A stretch of DNA of 64,000 nt from Cellulomonas sp. Root930 (GCA_001429255.1 LMJI01000002.1:297274-361273); one strand, 5' to 3'. Shown: positions 32,386 through 41,462, counted from the first letter of the stretch. Notes: generated from the sequence alone by a model not told the origin. Numbers and translations: made by a program.

Positions 32386-35087
32386 GGGATCGCCCCGGCC
32401 AGTTCCGCGCGGGACCTGATCCCGAGCTTCAGGTACACGTTGCGCAGGTGGTACTCGATCGTCTTCGGGGACAGGAACAGCGCCGCGGCGGCCTCCCGGG
32501 TGGTGCGTCCGCCCGCCAGCATGCTGGCCACCTGCAGCTCCTGCGGCGTCAGGTGGTCGAGGCCGGTGGCGCTGCGCCGCTGAGCGGTCTCCCCGGTCGC
32601 GCGCAGCTCGGAGGCCGCCTGGTCGGCCCACGGGACCGCACCGAGCCGCTCGAAGGTCGCCAGCGCGGAGCGCAGGTGCGGCCGGGAGTCCACGCGACGC
32701 TTCATCCGGCGCAGCCGGGACCCGTACGCCAGCTCGGTGCGGGCGGCCTCGAAGGCGTCGGGCGTGTGCTGGTGGTAGGCGAGGGCGACGGAGAAGCACA
32801 CGTCCACGTCGGTGTCCGGGCACGTCAGACCGGCCGCGCGGGCGGCACGGGCCAGCGACCACGGTTGCCCCTTGACCTCTGCGCGCTCGGTGAGCGACGC
32901 CGCCAGGGCGCCCGCCTCGTCGGTCATCCCGAGGCGCACCATCGCCTCCACCATGTCCGCCGCGGGGGAGAGGTCCACGTCCACGAGCCCGAGATCCGCC
33001 AGCACGGACTCGAGCTCGCGGAACCGGTCGAGCGCCGCGTCTGTCCGTCCGAGGCCCAGCTCGCGCTCGGCCAGCGCGGTCATCGCCCACGTCCGGAAGA
33101 AGCCGAGGTGGTGCGCGCCGGCGATCGCCAGGGCCTCCTCGGCGTGCGCGAGGCAGGCGTCCGCGTCGCCCCTCCGAGCCTCCAGCCAGGACAGCCCGGC
33201 GAGGCACGCGGTGAGGTCGGTGGCCTGGCCGGCCTCGCGGGCCAGCTGGATCCCCTCCGTGTACCCCGCGACGGCGTCGTCCCACCGGTCCGTGGTCGCC
33301 TGGTCGCGCGCGACGTAGAACAGCAGGATCGGCAGCCCGCCGATGTCGCTGCGGCGCCGGGAGTGGGCGACGACCGTGGGGATGACGTCCCGGCCCACCG
33401 CGCTCTCGCGCAGGTAGAGCGGCAGGACGACGAGCCACGGTGCCAGCTGCGGGTCGTCGAGGTACTGGTCGACGTCCGCCATCGCCGCGCGCAGCAGGTC
33501 CGGGCCGCCGTGCCCGGAGAGGATGTCGGCCACGGCGGTCGCCATGGACCCGACCCATCGTGCCCGTGCGGTCCGCGGCTCGAGCTCGGCGATGAGCGCG
33601 GCCGCCGATCCGGCCGTGGCGACGTCGCCGGCGAACTGGCAGGCCTGGATGGCGTCGGAGAGCAGGGCGACGGCGGTGTCGGGGTCGTCGTCGGCGGCCC
33701 GCGTGCCTGCGGCGACGAACACGTCCCGGGCCCGCTCGACCGACCCGGTCCGCGCGGCGACGGACCCGTCGAGGGCGGCGGCGCGGGTGCGCAGCGCCGG
33801 GGACTGGGGGAGCTCGGACGCGCGGTCGAGCAGCTCGATGGCGGAGTCCGGCAGTCCCGCACGCCACGCGCTCTCCGCCGCGGACACGAGTCTGCGGGCA
33901 CGGTCGGACGGGTCGGGGCTCACGCGCGCGGCACGCTCGAACCCCGCCGCGGCGACGGCCCACGCGCCTCGCTCCCGGGAGCGGGTGGCGGCCTCGTCGA
34001 GCACGGCGGCGACGGACGCGTCCGGGGTGGCCGTGGCCTCGCCGAGGTGCCAGGCGCGCCGGTCCACGTCGTCGGCGGGCACGGCCTGCGCCAGCGCGGC
34101 ATGCACCGCGCGCCGGGCGGCGGGTGCGGCCTCGGCGTAGACGCCGGAGCGGACCAGGTCGTGCCGGAACGTGACGCGGTGGGCGTCGACGGTGAGCAGC
34201 TGCTCGCGGGCCGCCTCGTCCAGGTCGCCGACGGAGACGCCGAGCAGTGCGCACGCACCGGTGATCGCCGCGAGGTCCCCGCCGGCCGCGGCGGCCACGA
34301 GCAGCGCGGTGCGAGCGCTCTCCGAGAGCGCGTCGGCGCGGCGGGCGAACGTCCGGGCGAGCGACGCCGGCACCGGGACGGGCGCGTCGGGCGGCAGCGC
34401 GTCGAACCCGTCGTCCGTGAGCTCCAGCAGGGCCAGCGGGTTGCCGCCGGTCGCGGACAGCAGCCGCGCCCGCGCCTCGTCCGGCAGGCGTCGGCCCAGG
34501 GACCCGGCCAGCTCCGCGGCGTCGGCGTCGGCGAGCCCGCCGAGCGTGAGCGTGGGCAGCCCCGCCGAGCTGACGACCGACGGCGTCTCGTCGCGCACCG
34601 CGAGCAGGACGACGACCGGGTCGGCGGTGAGTCGTCGGGCGGCGAAGCACAGGGCCTGGGCCGACGGGGGGTCGAGGAGGTGCGCGTCGTCGACGATCAC
34701 CGCGACCGGGCCGTCGTCGGCCACGCGGCTGAGCAGGCTCAGCACGGCCGCGCCGACAGCGAACCGCTCGCCGCCGGACCCGGGCACCAGGGCGAGCGCC
34801 GAGCCGAGCGCCTCCGCCTGCGGTGCGGGGATCGCGTCGAGGTGACCCAGCACCGGGCGCAGCAGCTGGAGCAGGCCCCCGAACGGCACCTCGCGCTCGG
34901 CGTCGATGCCGGCCGCCCGGAGCACCCGCATGCCCGCCTCGGTCACGGCCGCGGCGGCGTCCTCGAGCAGGGCGCTCTTGCCGATCCCGGCCTCTCCCGA
35001 GAGCACCAGCGTGCCGCTCTCACCCACGCGCGCGGAGGCCACCAGCTTCCCGATGACCTGACGCTCCTGCTCCCGGCCGACCAGCAC
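32379..35087 (-). CDS. LuxR family regulator of the LAL (large ATP-binding) type
   Basis: Regulator of 902 residues. The N-terminus has an AAA/STAND ATPase module with Walker A GEAGIGKS (31-38) and Walker B VAVIVDDAHLLD. A long TPR-like helical middle follows, and the last 55 residues are a LuxR HTH (LTPQELQVASMLAGGRTTREAAAALFLSPKTI). It is divergent from the methyltransferase gene, 110 bases away, and is its likely activator. The start is the GTG at 35087. It plays the same positional role as the BTAD regulator at 12727-15557, although the two proteins belong to different families. Confidence 0.92.
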   Translation of the reverse strand: MLVGREQERQVIGKLVASARVGESGTLVLSGEAGIGKSALLEDAAAAVTEAGMRVLRAAGIDAEREVPFGGLLQLLRPVLGHLDAIPAPQAEALGSALALVPGSGGERFAVGAAVLSLLSRVADDGPVAVIVDDAHLLDPPSAQALCFAARRLTADPVVVLLAVRDETPSVVSSAGLPTLTLGGLADADAAELAGSLGRRLPDEARARLLSATGGNPLALLELTDDGFDALPPDAPVPVPASLARTFARRADALSESARTALLVAAAAGGDLAAITGACALLGVSVGDLDEAAREQLLTVDAHRVTFRHDLVRSGVYAEAAPAARRAVHAALAQAVPADDVDRRAWHLGEATATPDASVAAVLDEAATRSRERGAWAVAAAGFERAARVSPDPSDRARRLVSAAESAWRAGLPDSAIELLDRASELPQSPALRTRAAALDGSVAARTGSVERARDVFVAAGTRAADDDPDTAVALLSDAIQACQFAGDVATAGSAAALIAELEPRTARARWVGSMATAVADILSGHGGPDLLRAAMADVDQYLDDPQLAPWLVVLPLYLRESAVGRDVIPTVVAHSRRRSDIGGLPILLFYVARDQATTDRWDDAVAGYTEGIQLAREAGQATDLTACLAGLSWLEARRGDADACLAHAEEALAIAGAHHLGFFRTWAMTALAERELGLGRTDAALDRFRELESVLADLGLVDVDLSPAADMVEAMVRLGMTDEAGALAASLTERAEVKGQPWSLARAARAAGLTCPDTDVDVCFSVALAYHQHTPDAFEAARTELAYGSRLRRMKRRVDSRPHLRSALATFERLGAVPWADQAASELRATGETAQRRSATGLDHLTPQELQVASMLAGGRTTREAAAALFLSPKTIEYHLRNVYLKLGIRSRAELAGAIPG

Positions 35088-35197
35088 CCACCGAGTCTAG
35101 GGAGCACACCAGGGGGGTCCCCTGATGCGACGTCCGCCGCGCCACGGCCAGGGTCAAGAGCGACAGATCCGACATCCTCCTGAGGAGACGCACCACC

Positions 35198-36283
35198 ATG
35201 ACCCAGACCCTGCCGTTCACCGAGCGGACCATCGACCCCGACAAGCTCATGTCCTTCGTGTTCCGCGCCGTCGACGAGGTCGGCGCCACCCTGAACACCG
35301 CGCTGGTGGTGATGGGCGACAAGCTGGGCTACTACACCGCGATGGCGGACGGCACGCCGGTCACGCCCGGAGAGCTGGCCGCGCAGACCGGGACCAGCGA
35401 GCACTACGCCCGCGAGTGGCTGAACAACCAGGCCGCCGGCGGCTACGTCGAGTACGACGCCGAGGCCCGCCGCTACACGCTGCCCGCCGAGCACGCCGTG
35501 GCGCTCGCGGACCCGACGAGCCCGGCCTACCTGGCCGGCTTCTTCCAGCTGGCTCTGGGCACCGTGCACGACTCCGACGACATCTTCCAGGCGGCCCGCG
35601 ACGGAGACGGGCTCGGCTGGCACGAGCACCACACCGACGTGCACCACGGCTGTGAGCGCTTCTTCCGCACCATGTACAACGGGCACCTGCTCACCGAGTG
35701 GATCCCCGCGCTCGAGGGCGTCACCGCCAAGCTGGAGGCCGGCGCCAAGGTCGCGGACGTGGGCTGCGGGCACGGCGCGTCCACGATCCTGCTGGCCAAG
35801 GCGTTCCCGAACTCCACGTTCGTCGGCTCGGACTACCACGCGGCCTCGATCGACATCGCCCGCGAGCGCGCCAGGGCCGCCGGGGTGGACGACCGCGTGA
35901 CGTTCGAGGTGGCCCCCGCGACGGCGTTCAGCGGCTCCGGGTACGACCTGATCGCGATGTTCGACTGCCTGCACGACATGGGCGACCCGGTGGGCGCCGC
36001 CCGGCACGTGCGCAACGCGATCGCCGCGGACGGCACGTGGATGGTCGTGGAGCCGATGGCGGGCGACCGCGTCGAGGACAACCTCAACACCGTCGGACGC
36101 GCGTACTACGGCTTCTCCACGCTGCTGTGCACGCCGGCGTCGCTGAGCCAGGACGTCGGGCTGGCGCTGGGCACGCAGGCCGGACCGGCCAAGATCCGCG
36201 ACGTCTCCACGGCTGCCGGGTTCACGGCGTTCCGCACCGCCGCGAACACGCCGTTCAACAACGTGTTCGAGGTACGCCCGTGA
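35198..36283 (+). CDS. SAM-dependent methyltransferase (Rv2258c-like), paralogue of 15679-16725
   Basis: Methyltransferase of 361 residues with the same order as its paralogue: winged-helix region (ARE WLNNQAAGGYVEYD), SAM motif I VADVGCGHGAS, GSDYHAAS, then FDCLHDMGDPVGAAR and a C-terminal cap. CTGAGGAG provides the ribosome site. It overlaps the start of the hydrolase-glycosyltransferase fusion gene by four bases (GTGA), so the two enzymes are co-translated, suggesting successive modification of one small molecule. Substrate unknown. Confidence 0.88.
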   Translation: MTQTLPFTERTIDPDKLMSFVFRAVDEVGATLNTALVVMGDKLGYYTAMADGTPVTPGELAAQTGTSEHYAREWLNNQAAGGYVEYDAEARRYTLPAEHAVALADPTSPAYLAGFFQLALGTVHDSDDIFQAARDGDGLGWHEHHTDVHHGCERFFRTMYNGHLLTEWIPALEGVTAKLEAGAKVADVGCGHGASTILLAKAFPNSTFVGSDYHAASIDIARERARAAGVDDRVTFEVAPATAFSGSGYDLIAMFDCLHDMGDPVGAARHVRNAIAADGTWMVVEPMAGDRVEDNLNTVGRAYYGFSTLLCTPASLSQDVGLALGTQAGPAKIRDVSTAAGFTAFRTAANTPFNNVFEVRP

Positions 36284-38451
36284 CTCGGGATCCCCTCCAG
36301 GCGGACACTGCTCGGGTGAGTGCTCACCCGAGCAGGTCCGCGGACCCCGACGTCACGGGCGTCACGGTCCGCGACGGCGTCGAGCTGGCGTACGAGGTCT
36401 TCCACCAGGACCACCCGCTGACCGTCGTCCTGGTCCCGACGTGGTCGATCGTGCCCTCGCGGTTCTGGAAGGCGCAGATCGGCTTCCTGGCGCGGCACTA
36501 CCGGGTGATCACGTTCGACGGGCGGGGGAGCGGCCGGTCGGGCCGACCGGAGGGCGCCGCGGAGTACACGGACCGGCAGTACGCGGACGACATCCTCGCG
36601 GTGCTGGACGCCACGGGGACCGCCAGCGCGGTGCTGGTCACCGAGTCCTGTGGGGCGTCGTGGGCGGTGCACGTGGCCGCGGGCGACCCGGACCGGGTGC
36701 TCGGGATCATGGCGATCGCCCCCTCGTGCGGTCTGGACGTGGCCACCCCGGGCCGCGACCACGTGCCGTGGGACGAGCCGCTGGACACGTCGCAGGGCTG
36801 GGCGAAGTACAACAAGCACTACTGGACCGGCGGCGGCTACGACGACTTCACCGAGTTCTTCTTCCACAAGATGTTCTCCGAGCCGCACTCGACCAAACAG
36901 ATCGAGGACTGCATCGGCTGGGCCCACGAGATCTCGCCGGAGACCCTGGCGGACACCACCGCGGGTCGGCTCGGGTGCGAGGGCGCGGTGTGCGCGCCCG
37001 TCGCGCCGCTGGCCCGCCAGGTGACGTGCCCGGTGGTCGTCGTGCACGGCACCGACGACCGCATCCGGCCGCTCGCGTTCGGCGAGCGGCTGGCCGAGCT
37101 CACCCGCGGCGAGCTGGTCGTGCTGGAGCACGCCGGGCACGGACCGTCGGCGCGCGACCCGGTGAAGATCAACCACCTGATCGCGCAGTTCGTCGACCGG
37201 TTCGCGGCACCGGCCCCACGGACGACCTGGGTGCGCGCGGCTCGGCGCCCGCCGAAGGCCCTGTACCTCTCGTCGCCGATCGGGCTCGGGCACGCGCAGC
37301 GGGACGTCGCGGTCGCCGCGGAGCTCCGTGCGCGCCGGCCGGAGCTGCAGATCGACTGGCTGGCGCAGAACCCGGTCACCAAGGTGCTCGCGCAGCACGG
37401 CGAGACGCTGCACCCCGCGTCGGCGTGGCTGCGCAACGAGTCCGGCCACATCGAGCACGAGGCCGGGGAGCACGACCTGCACGCGTTCCAGGCCATCCGC
37501 CGGATGGACGAGATCCTCGTGCACAACTTCATGGTGTTCGACGAGGTGGTGGCCGAGGGTGGCTACGACCTGGTGATCGGCGACGAGGCGTGGGACGTCG
37601 ACTACTTCCTGCACGAGAACCCGGAGCTCAAGCGGTTCTCCTTCGCGTGGATGACGGACTTCGTCGGCTGGCTGCCGATGCCGGACGGAGGCCCGCGCGA
37701 GGCGGCGCTGACCGCCGACTACAACGCGGAGATGATCGAGCAGCGTGCCCGGTTCGCCCGCGTGCGGGACCGCTCGGTGTTCGTCGGCGACCCCGACGAC
37801 ATCGTCGAGGACGACTTCGGTCCGGGGCTGCCCAGCATCCGCACCTGGACGCAGGAGAACTTCGACTTCGCCGGCTACGTCACCGGGTTCGACCCGGCGG
37901 AGCTGGAGGGCACGGAGCGGCTGCGCAGCGAGCTCGGCGTCGGCCCGGGGGAGAAGCTCTGCCTGGTCACCGTCGGCGGCTCCGGCGTCGGCACGTCGCT
38001 CCTGCGACGCGTCATGGACGTCGTGCCGCTGGTCCGCCAGCTCGCGCCCGAGCTGCGGTTCGCTTTCGTCACCGGCCCGCGGATCGACCCGGAGTCGCTG
38101 CCGGCGTGGGAGGGGTCGACGGTGCTCGGGTACGTGCCCGACCTGTTCCGGCACCTCGCGGCGTGCGACGTGGCGGTGGTCCAGGGCGGCCTGACGACGA
38201 CCATGGAGCTCACCGCCCTGAACAAGCCGTTCGTGTACGTCCCATTGCGCCACCACTTCGAGCAGAACCTGCACGTGCGCAAGCGGCTCGACCGGTACGA
38301 GGCCGGCCGGCACCTGGCCTACGAGGACGCGCTGGACCCCGACGCGCTCGCGGAGGCGATCGTCAAGGAGGCCAGCCGCGACGTGCGGTACCGGCCGGTC
38401 GCGACGGACGGTGCGGCGCGGGCGGCGGCGATGCTGGCGGACCTGCTCTAG
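36280..38451 (+). CDS. Alpha/beta hydrolase fused to a GT1-like glycosyltransferase
   Basis: Protein of 723 residues with two enzymes in one chain. Residues about 25-310 are an alpha/beta hydrolase: VPTWSI oxyanion region, elbow TESCGAS (candidate Ser nucleophile, first Gly replaced by Thr), VVHGTDDRIRP acid and EHAGHGPSARDP His. From about 325 a glycosyltransferase of the MGT/MurG-like type follows: SSPIGLGHAQRD, DLVIGDEAWDVDYF, and a C-terminal nucleotide-sugar half with VTVGGSGVG, GYVPDLFRHLAACDVAVVQGG and PLRHHFEQNLHVRKRL. The start may be GTG 36280 (overlapping the methyltransferase stop) or GTG 36316 inside a large palindrome. Confidence 0.82.
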   Translation: MTRDPLQADTARVSAHPSRSADPDVTGVTVRDGVELAYEVFHQDHPLTVVLVPTWSIVPSRFWKAQIGFLARHYRVITFDGRGSGRSGRPEGAAEYTDRQYADDILAVLDATGTASAVLVTESCGASWAVHVAAGDPDRVLGIMAIAPSCGLDVATPGRDHVPWDEPLDTSQGWAKYNKHYWTGGGYDDFTEFFFHKMFSEPHSTKQIEDCIGWAHEISPETLADTTAGRLGCEGAVCAPVAPLARQVTCPVVVVHGTDDRIRPLAFGERLAELTRGELVVLEHAGHGPSARDPVKINHLIAQFVDRFAAPAPRTTWVRAARRPPKALYLSSPIGLGHAQRDVAVAAELRARRPELQIDWLAQNPVTKVLAQHGETLHPASAWLRNESGHIEHEAGEHDLHAFQAIRRMDEILVHNFMVFDEVVAEGGYDLVIGDEAWDVDYFLHENPELKRFSFAWMTDFVGWLPMPDGGPREAALTADYNAEMIEQRARFARVRDRSVFVGDPDDIVEDDFGPGLPSIRTWTQENFDFAGYVTGFDPAELEGTERLRSELGVGPGEKLCLVTVGGSGVGTSLLRRVMDVVPLVRQLAPELRFAFVTGPRIDPESLPAWEGSTVLGYVPDLFRHLAACDVAVVQGGLTTTMELTALNKPFVYVPLRHHFEQNLHVRKRLDRYEAGRHLAYEDALDPDALAEAIVKEASRDVRYRPVATDGAARAAAMLADLL
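36308..36335. promoter_or_regulatory. Perfect 28-base palindrome at the start of the fusion gene
   Basis: CTGCTCGGGTGAG (36308-36320) is exactly repeated in inverse (36323-36335) around a two-base centre. It lies 25-52 bases after the methyltransferase stop, inside the first codons of the fusion frame. It could be a regulator-binding site or an attenuating hairpin. Confidence 0.6.
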
Positions 38452-38738
38452 AAGTCCACCAGCGTCAGGCGCACGTGCACGGTGTCGCCGACGTCGAGGT
38501 CCTCGGCCCGGCGGACCGCCTTCTTCACGGGCAGCACGTACGTGTCCGTCGACGGGAAGATCGAGGTCCGCCAGGTCGTCGCGCCGACCGTGACGTCGAC
38601 GCGCACCGACCCGAACCCGCGGGCGCCGTCGCCGACGAGGTCCAGCACGTCGTCGGCGAGCGCGGTCGGCAGGCTCACGAAGGTCCAGGCGTCGGTGCGT
38701 CGCGCGCTCCAGAGCCACAGGGGGGCGTCGAACTCCAT
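38448..38738 (-). CDS. DUF1905 domain protein
   Basis: Small protein of 96 residues of the DUF1905 family: WTFVSLPTALADDVLDL, GFGSVRVDVTVGATTWRTSIFP and the closing LPVKKAVRRAEDLDVGDTVHVRLTL. This is the beta-barrel type often linked to YdeI-like proteins; its function is not established. The ATG at 38738 gives the family N-terminus. Its stop overlaps that of the fusion gene at a CTAG. Confidence 0.85.
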   Translation of the reverse strand: MEFDAPLWLWSARRTDAWTFVSLPTALADDVLDLVGDGARGFGSVRVDVTVGATTWRTSIFPSTDTYVLPVKKAVRRAEDLDVGDTVHVRLTLVDF

Positions 38739-38785
38739 CGGGCCATCGTCGCGCGTGCCACCCACGCGCGACGTAGCGTCGAGGG

Positions 38786-39298
38786 ATGGATGTCGCCGCA
38801 CTGCTGATCGAGTCGTTCGGACGCGTCGAGGGGGTGCTGGACCGCGCGGTCGGCGGGTTGACCGAGGACCAGCTCGCCCTGCGGCCCTACCCGGAGGCGA
38901 ACTCCATCGCCTGGCTCGCCTGGCACGCCGGGCGCGGGCAGGACGCGCAGGTGGCTGACGTCGCGGGGGTGGAGCAGGTGTGGACCGCCCAGGGGTGGGC
39001 GGACCGGTTCGCGCTGCCGTTCGACCCGTCCGCCACCGGGTACGGGCACAGTGCCGACGAGGTGGGCCGCGTCAAGGCATCGGGTGAGCTGCTGCTCGGC
39101 TACTACCGCGCGGTCGCCGTCGAGACGGAGACCTACCTGGGGCGGCTCACCGCGGAGGATCTCGACCGCATCGTCGACGTGCGCTGGGACCCGCCCGTGA
39201 CGCTCGGCGTGCGGCTGGTCAGCATCGTCGGCGACAGCCTGCAGCACGCCGGTCAGGCGTCCTACGTGCGCGGACTGCTGGTGCCTTTCGAGACGTAG
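38786..39298 (+). CDS. DinB-superfamily (DUF664) metal-binding helical protein
   Basis: Four-helix-bundle protein of 170 residues. The His-containing motifs WLAWHAGRGQD (residue about 47) and the late LQHAGQASYVRG fit the two metal-binding ends of DinB/DUF664 proteins, which in actinobacteria are mainly mycothiol-dependent S-transferases. This function is a family inference. It has a GAGGGATG start and precedes rlmC by ten bases, though their functions look unrelated. Confidence 0.82.
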   Translation: MDVAALLIESFGRVEGVLDRAVGGLTEDQLALRPYPEANSIAWLAWHAGRGQDAQVADVAGVEQVWTAQGWADRFALPFDPSATGYGHSADEVGRVKASGELLLGYYRAVAVETETYLGRLTAEDLDRIVDVRWDPPVTLGVRLVSIVGDSLQHAGQASYVRGLLVPFET

Positions 39299-39308
39299 GC
39301 TCCGGCGC

Positions 39309-40445
39309 ATGCAGTGCGACTACTTCGATGTGGGGGGCTGTCGCTCGTGCACCTGGATGGGACGCCCGCACGGCGAGCAGGTCGCCGACAAGGAGCGGCA
39401 CTGCCTGAACCTGCTCGGCGAGCGCGACGACCTCGCGTGGCTGCCGCCGGTGACCGGGCGGGAGTCGGGGTACCGCAACAAGGCGAAGATGGTGGTCGGC
39501 GGCACGGTCGAGCAGCCGACGCTGGGCATCCTCGACGCCGGCGGCCACGGCGTCGACCTGCAGGGCTGCGGCCTCTACCCCTCGTCGCTGGCGGCGACCT
39601 TCCCGGTGCTCGCCGCGTTCGTCACCCGCGCGAACCTCACGCCGTACGACGTGCCGGCGCGCACGGGTGAGCTGAAGAACCTGTTGGTCACGCAGTCGCC
39701 CGACGGTGAGCTCCTGCTCCGCTTCGTGCTCCGGTCGCAGGAGCCCGTGGCCCGGATCCGCAAGCACCTGCCGTGGCTCCTCGACGCCCTGCCGCAGCTG
39801 CGGGTGGTCTCGGTCAACCTCCTGCCCGACCACAAGGCGGTGCTCGAGGGCGACCGGGAGATCCTGCTCACCGCCACCGAGACCCTGCGGATGCGCGTCA
39901 ACGGGATCGACCTGCACCTGCGCCCGCAGAGCTTCTTCCAGACGAACACCGAGGTGGCGGCCGCGCTGTACCGGCACGCGACCGCGTGGGTCGAGGAGCT
40001 CGCCCCGGCGTCCGTGTGGGACCTGTACTGCGGGGTCGGTGGGTTCGCGCTGCACGTCGCGGCGCCCGGTCGCGAGGTCGTCGGCATCGAGACCAGCACC
40101 GAGGCGATCGCCAGCGCCACGCTGAGCGCGGCCGACCTCGGTCTGGCGGGGGTGCGGTTCGCGGCCGGCGACGCGACCGCGTTCGCCCTGGGCGCCGAGG
40201 CCGCCCCGGACCTGGTGATCGTCAACCCGCCGAGGCGGGGGATCGGCGAGGACCTGAGCCGCTGGCTGGAGGCGTCGAGCGTGCGGCACGTCGTGTACTC
40301 CAGCTGCAACGCCGTCTCGCTCGCCCGGGACCTGACCGCGATGCCGTCGCTGCGCCCGCGCCGCGCGCAGGTGCTCGACATGTTCCCGCAGACCACGCAC
40401 TACGAGGTGCTCACCCTGCTCGAACGGCGTCCAGCAGCGCGATGA
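39309..40445 (+). CDS. rlmC: 23S rRNA (uracil-C5)-methyltransferase RlmC
   Basis: RNA methyltransferase of 378 residues that methylates a uracil (U747 in E. coli) in 23S rRNA. The N-terminus has the [4Fe-4S] cysteines (C3, C11, C14 in CDYFDVGGCRSC) without a TRAM domain, as in RlmC rather than RlmD. LRPQSFFQTN, DLYCGVGGFAL (SAM), VNPPRRG and the catalytic SSCNAVSLARD Cys are in order. Its last 35 bases overlap the convergent isochorismatase gene. Confidence 0.93.
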   Translation: MQCDYFDVGGCRSCTWMGRPHGEQVADKERHCLNLLGERDDLAWLPPVTGRESGYRNKAKMVVGGTVEQPTLGILDAGGHGVDLQGCGLYPSSLAATFPVLAAFVTRANLTPYDVPARTGELKNLLVTQSPDGELLLRFVLRSQEPVARIRKHLPWLLDALPQLRVVSVNLLPDHKAVLEGDREILLTATETLRMRVNGIDLHLRPQSFFQTNTEVAAALYRHATAWVEELAPASVWDLYCGVGGFALHVAAPGREVVGIETSTEAIASATLSAADLGLAGVRFAAGDATAFALGAEAAPDLVIVNPPRRGIGEDLSRWLEASSVRHVVYSSCNAVSLARDLTAMPSLRPRRAQVLDMFPQTTHYEVLTLLERRPAAR

Positions 40446-40983
40446 CCTCGTCGGTCGTCCCCGTCTCTGCGATCCGGGGGAAGACGCGCGACACGCTGTT
40501 CTCGTGCGCGTCGGCGCTCATGTCGGTCATCGCGTCGACCGCGAGCGCCACGTTCAGCCCGTGCTCGTAGGCGGCGCGGGCGGTCGACTCGACGCCCATG
40601 GTCGTCGCGATCCCCACGACGACCACCTCGGTCACCCCGAGGCCCTCCAGCAGCTCCGCGAGACCGGTGCGGTGGAACGCGCTGAGGGTCCGCTTGGTGA
40701 TCACGTGGTCGCCGGGCTGCGGGGTCAGCTCCGCGACGAGGTCGGCGGCACCCTGGGGCACCGGTCCACCGCCAGCGCGTCGCGGGGACTCGGTCCGGCC
40801 GGGTGCGCTGCCGAGCGCCTGGACCAGCACCACCGGCAGGCCGTGGCGGCGGAACGCGTCGGCCAGCCGGGCGGAGCGTGCGACGACGTCCGCGGTGGGG
40901 TGGGCCGACGGGAGGGCGACGACGGCGTTCTGCAGGTCGACGACGACCAGGGCGGTGATCGGGTCGAGGGTGGTGAGGGTCAC
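40411..40983 (-). CDS. Isochorismatase-family hydrolase lacking the catalytic Cys
   Basis: Cysteine-hydrolase-fold protein of 190 residues. The conserved Asp (VVVDLQNAV) and Lys (VITKRTLSAF) are present. The position that holds the catalytic Cys in most members (GxATxxC) reads GIATTMGVEST, so the Cys is Gly, as in PhzD-type isochorismatases that do not use a Cys. It is a hydrolase of unknown substrate, translationally coupled to the MarR gene upstream (GTGA overlap at 40980). Confidence 0.83.
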   Translation of the reverse strand: MTLTTLDPITALVVVDLQNAVVALPSAHPTADVVARSARLADAFRRHGLPVVLVQALGSAPGRTESPRRAGGGPVPQGAADLVAELTPQPGDHVITKRTLSAFHRTGLAELLEGLGVTEVVVVGIATTMGVESTARAAYEHGLNVALAVDAMTDMSADAHENSVSRVFPRIAETGTTDEVIALLDAVRAG

Positions 40984-41429
40984 GGGGTGGGCCTTTCGAG
41001 GGTGAGCCGGTCCAGCAGGGTCAGGGCATCGAGCACGGTGGTGCGCTCGGCGGCGGTGAAGCGGTCCTGGAAGGCGCGGGCGAGCCACTCCTCGCGCACC
41101 TGACGGACGCCTTCCGCGCGCTCGCGGCCTGCGGGCGTCAGCGACACCAGCTGGCGGCGTCCGTCGTGCGGGTCGGGGGTCCGGTCCACGAGCCCCTGCG
41201 CGTCGAGGGCGGTCAGGATCGTCGCCACGGACTGCGGCCGGATGCCCTCGGCGGTCGCCAGGTCGCTCGCCGACGCGGCGCCGGCCTTGTCCAGCCGGCT
41301 CAGCACGCTCAGCTGCGACGGCGTCAGCGCGCTGGTGTCGTAGACCTCGCGGAGCCGCCGCACGAGGCGCCCGAGCAGCACGCGCAGGTCGCGGGCAGCG
41401 CGTGCCGCATCCGTGGAGAGGGGATCCAT
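40980..41429 (-). CDS. MarR family transcriptional regulator
   Basis: Winged-helix regulator of 149 residues: LTPSQLSVLSRLDKAGAASASDLATAEGIRPQSVATILTALDAQGLVDRTPDPHDGRRQ carries the recognition helix and wing. It forms a two-gene unit with the hydrolase and is divergent from the flavin monooxygenase gene. The palindrome between them is the likely operator, so it probably represses both directions. Ligand unknown. Confidence 0.9.
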   Translation of the reverse strand: MDPLSTDAARAARDLRVLLGRLVRRLREVYDTSALTPSQLSVLSRLDKAGAASASDLATAEGIRPQSVATILTALDAQGLVDRTPDPHDGRRQLVSLTPAGRERAEGVRQVREEWLARAFQDRFTAAERTTVLDALTLLDRLTLERPTP

Positions 41430-41436
41430 GATTCGA

Positions 41437-41462
41437 CAGTACCAACTGTTCAGTTGAAACTG
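41437..41462. promoter_or_regulatory. MarR-type operator palindrome
   Basis: CAACTG (41443-41448) and CAGTTG (41451-41456) form a perfect core, and outer arms CAGT (41437-41440) and ACTG (41459-41462) are symmetric about the same centre. It lies eight bases upstream of the marR start and 36 bases before the FMO start. Confidence 0.75.
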
